From Panicum virgatum (taxonomy: Eukaryota; Streptophyta; Magnoliopsida; Poales; Poaceae): a stretch of 64,000 nucleotides of DNA. Location: contig NC_053144.1 of assembly GCF_016808335.1 (NCBI RefSeq), positions 62,001 through 126,000 of the forward strand, written 5' to 3'. Below are positions 61,625-64,000 of this stretch, piece after piece. The first letter of the stretch is position 1. Each line of letters begins with the position of its first letter. Below the pieces are notes generated by a model. The model saw only the letters and a list, made by a program, of their open reading frames with translations, was not told the origin of the DNA and made no database searches. Position numbers and translations under genes: made by a program.

Positions 61625-61698
61625 TCAACCCTCTTTTTGTAACTTTCCGTGCTTATTCCAAGGATCAAATATGCAGCATAATTAAGCATGGACTAAAG
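61625..61698 (+). pseudogene. CDC6-like single exon fragment
   Basis: CDC6 is an AAA+ protein that licenses replication origins. One exon bounded by TTGACAG and CTAAAG|GTAAAT reads NPLFVTFRAYSKDQICSII, which fits the segment after the AAA+ core of plant CDC6 (VTFRAYSKDQI is characteristic). No Walker motifs or winged-helix domain are present, and the following exon was not found. ORC1-family membership is the alternative. Confidence 0.55.
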
Positions 61699-63055
61699 GT
61701 AAATATCCCGTCATGTTACCATTTCAGAAATCACAAAAGATGCTTGATTCTTCTTGAGATCTGTCAGTCAGTGTGTGGGCGAATTCCTCCATTGCATCGG
61801 ATGCAGATTCCATTCCATTCATGTCCTTACTGATTTGTGGTCGGTGTGGTGAACTTGGCGCGTCAACTGTTTCTCAGTCTGTTAATTCAGTAGTCATTCC
61901 ATTAGTTCATACTTGTGACGGTCTTGCTGACTCAAATATATGAGGCATTAGTATCATCCCCCCGCAATGGCGAAATTTGGGCTATTCAGAAAAATATATG
62001 CCCGTCCATGAAAAATGTCTTAGATTCAGAATTTTGGAGTTACTGCCCACATGTGCATTCATTGTTCATGCATTGATCTAGATGGTAGTCAAGAGAAAAA
62101 AAATAGTGGGCTATTCAGATGATTTGGTTATCTGAATTTGGGCTATTGAGACATTTAGTTATTTGAATAATGGGTTAAATTTATTCCAAGAGGTTCATGT
62201 TCAATAGCAGCAAGGAAAAATATGTGTTAACTGTAGTTTACTGCTAATGTGCCTATGGCCCATATTGTGACTGTGTTGATTTTTGAATTTCACTAATGCA
62301 ACATCTTTCCATTTGTTGCAGGTTTCAGTGAATCAATTACAAGTGGAAAAGCAGTATCATTTGAATCGTGAATTACTTGACTGAAGAAACACCTCTGTTC
62401 ACCATCTATATGAAATTATGAATAAAAATAGAGCTGCTATTTGCTTTGTGTTATTCAAGTCTTCAGAATCCAAGCATTGCTTTGTTTATTATCTTTCAAA
62501 CAATTACAGTCATCTTAGGCGTTTTCTTGCATGGTGAACATATTGTCGCTTGACTTCGATCTTTCAGGACTTCACCTGAAAGAACTACAACTTTTTAAGA
62601 GAGAGCAATAGAAATAAAAATGTTTTCCCGTGAACCGTACCCTGTGGATGTTTGTGGCTCCGTCGAGTAAGAAGTGATTACCTTCTTTAAAATGCTGCTT
62701 GTTGATGCTAAAATTTAGTGTGACTATTTTTTTCGCAACATCATTCTTCAAACACAACCCTACTAGTAGCTAAAAAGAAAGACTAGTCTTGGATTGATGA
62801 CGCGCACCCAAGTTACAAGCTGAGAGGGGGCCCTTGTCATTTGGCCTAGCTTTTGGGGTGTGGAAATATCATTACGATCCTACAATTATTCATCTTGTTT
62901 TATAAGAAAAGATTGGGTGTTCAAATTTATTTAATGATGATCATGGCGTGTTTTGAGCATGAGTGTTCTTCGCATCATGAACTGAGGAATTCTGAAACAA
63001 TTTTTAAAATAAAAGAAAAATCAGTATCGAAAAGAAAAAAAAGGGAGCTTTGAAA
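61699..63055. other. Sequence between CDC6-like exon and TBC gene
   Basis: A possible terminal exon follows TTGTTGCAG at 62322 (VSVNQLQVEKQYHLNRELLD then TGA) with AATAAA at about 62419. It is too short to assign. Otherwise AT-rich with no element recognised. Confidence 0.4.
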
Positions 63056-63300
63056 CCAAATGGAAGCCGGCAGCGCAGCGCGCGGGCTGTACCTGCCCGG
63101 GGAGGCTGCAGTTGGGGGCTGACCCAGCCAGCTAGGCTAACCAACCACTGCTCCCTTTCCTGTCCTCGCTCCCTCGATCCAGTTCCCCTCTCTTTCACTC
63201 GTTCGTTCCTGGTTGGGAGGAAATAGCCGGATCGATCGATCTGCTGCTAGCTACTGCTAAAGAGCAAAGGGAACAACAGCGATCGCTTAATTGGAGTCGG
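63056..63300 (+). promoter_or_regulatory. Probable promoter/5' UTR of the TBC gene
   Basis: GC-richer than the surroundings, with CT-rich stretches (TCCCCTCTCTTTCACTC) and GATCGATCGATC, ending just before the first coding-like ATG. No clear TATA box. Inferred from position and composition. Confidence 0.35.
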
Positions 63301-63305
63301 TAGCA

Positions 63306-63925
63306 TGATGAGATATCCTTCTACCAGGTCCGCCCGGATTGCAGCCAAAACGTCCCCAGCACCAAGTTCAAGATCAAGGTGAGCATATGCTTCTTTTCCT
63401 CCCCGTCCCCGATTGGTTCGAGATCCAAGCCCCAGCTGCGTTGGTTTCAGGTCGGCAAGACATTGAGCGTGCGGAAATGGCACGCTGCGTTTACGCGTGA
63501 AGGCTGCCTGGATATCGCTTCGGGTCTAAGCCGCATACAGAGGGGGTATGGTTCCTTGCTCTGCTCACACCAATTCATCTGGACCTCAATCGTCTCTCCA
63601 CCTGCCCTCTGTATTTGTATCTGTGCACTAGGGTGTCCACCCTGCCATCAGGGGGGAGGTTTGGGAGTTCTTGCTTGGCTGCTATGATCCTGGGAGCACC
63701 TTCGATGAGCGGGAACAGATTAGGCACAGGTGAAGGTGACCACTCTCGTCTCTCTCTCTCTCTCTAACTGTAAACTACTTCCCTTTTTGAGGATTCCTGT
63801 GGTATTTCCCCCGACTGATGAGCTAAATGCTGCCTTGAACAATTATCACAGGATGCAGTATGCTAGATGGAAGGAAGAGTGCAGAGAGATGGATTCTCAC
63901 GTTGGTAGTGGTAAAATTATAGGGT
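63306..63925 (+). pseudogene. TBC domain (RabGAP) protein, 5' part, frame-disrupted and cut by window edge
   Basis: TBC proteins stimulate GTP hydrolysis by Rab GTPases in vesicle traffic. Four exon pieces follow the plant TBC1D15/17-like order: 63306-63378 (SFYQVRPDCSQNVPSTKFKI), 63451-63545 (KTLSVRKWHAAFTREGCLDI), ~63630-63729 (VHPAIRGEVWEFLLGCYDPG), ~63855-63922 (MQYARWKEECREMDSHVGSG). All have GT-AG borders. The ATGATG at 63305 is one base out of frame with SFYQV, and splicing exon 2 (AGGGG|GTATGG) to exon 3 (CTAG|GGTGTCC) loses frame by one base. Either these are sequencing errors in a living gene or it is a decayed copy. The Arg and Gln fingers of the TBC core lie beyond the visible part. 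Confidence 0.75.
63757..63774. repeat. (CT)n microsatellite in TBC intron
   Basis: TCTCTCTCTCTCTCTC run within the intron between exons 3 and 4. Confidence 0.9.
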
Positions 63926-64000
63926 TAATTGGATCTGTGCCATTATTCACCGTTTTTTAAGCGCGTCATTACTTCTTAAGAAACTATGCCACTGCCACTA

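Noticed and set aside
62755..62770. CTAG|T as Helitron 3' end (CCCTACTAGTAGC)
   Set aside because: No GC-rich hairpin in the preceding 20-30 bases, and it would leave the TBC fragment outside.

Overview
The window reads as nuclear DNA of a grass (Poaceae). Multi-exon genes have GT-AG introns. It carries Tourist, Stowaway and hAT MITEs of grass type, L1-type LINEs, a Ty3-gypsy chromovirus-like element and a MULE with 9-bp target duplications. The coding remnants (PDR/ABCG transporter, CDPK, FAR1, phosphomannomutase, TMEM222/DUF778, CDC6, TBC RabGAP) are plant-like. No bacterial operons, CRISPR arrays, tRNA or rRNA genes were seen.

Layout. 1-26883: one uninterrupted satellite array, about 74 head-to-tail copies of a ~364-bp monomer. 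It has two sequence domains that meet at a truncated monomer near 21670. Each domain shows higher-order periodicity (about 1.09 kb = 3 monomers, and about 1.457 kb = 4 monomers). 26941-29528: a decayed FAR1/FHY3-like (MULE transposase-derived) gene directly beside the array edge. 29529-33900: AT-rich DNA with an unidentified minus-strand multi-exon remnant and a short poly-A retroposon. 33955-47232: a kinase fragment (CDPK) placed immediately upstream of a nearly complete but dead PDR-type ABCG transporter. The PDR introns have been invaded by a LINE-like retroposon, a hAT-like element with a second hAT MITE nested in it, a Tourist MITE, a Stowaway MITE and an LTR-like insertion rich in ACCGGTC motifs. 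47610-49400: a 5'-truncated LINE split by a MITE.

50263-64000: a run of unrelated gene pieces, all on the plus strand and all keeping introns: phosphomannomutase, TMEM222, a CDC6-like exon and the 5' part of a TBC RabGAP. A Helitron-like 5' terminus (A|TCTATACTAC) lies at 50263, just upstream of the first piece. The run is interrupted by a complete gypsy element (52021-58516, TSD CTCTA), whose 5' LTR carries a 1.59-kb Pack-MULE-like element (TSD TAGTTTGTA). A related solo LTR lies on the minus strand at 60653-60926 (TSD CCACA).

No gene in the window appears intact. The TBC gene at the right edge has the best-preserved upstream region but still shows two frame problems. The window is best understood as a repeat-dominated, heterochromatin-like region where a satellite block abuts a graveyard of shuffled gene fragments and nested transposons. 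The strongest novel leads are the domain/HOR structure and conserved internal inverted repeat of the satellite, the CDPK-PDR juxtaposition, and the possible Helitron with serial gene-fragment capture.
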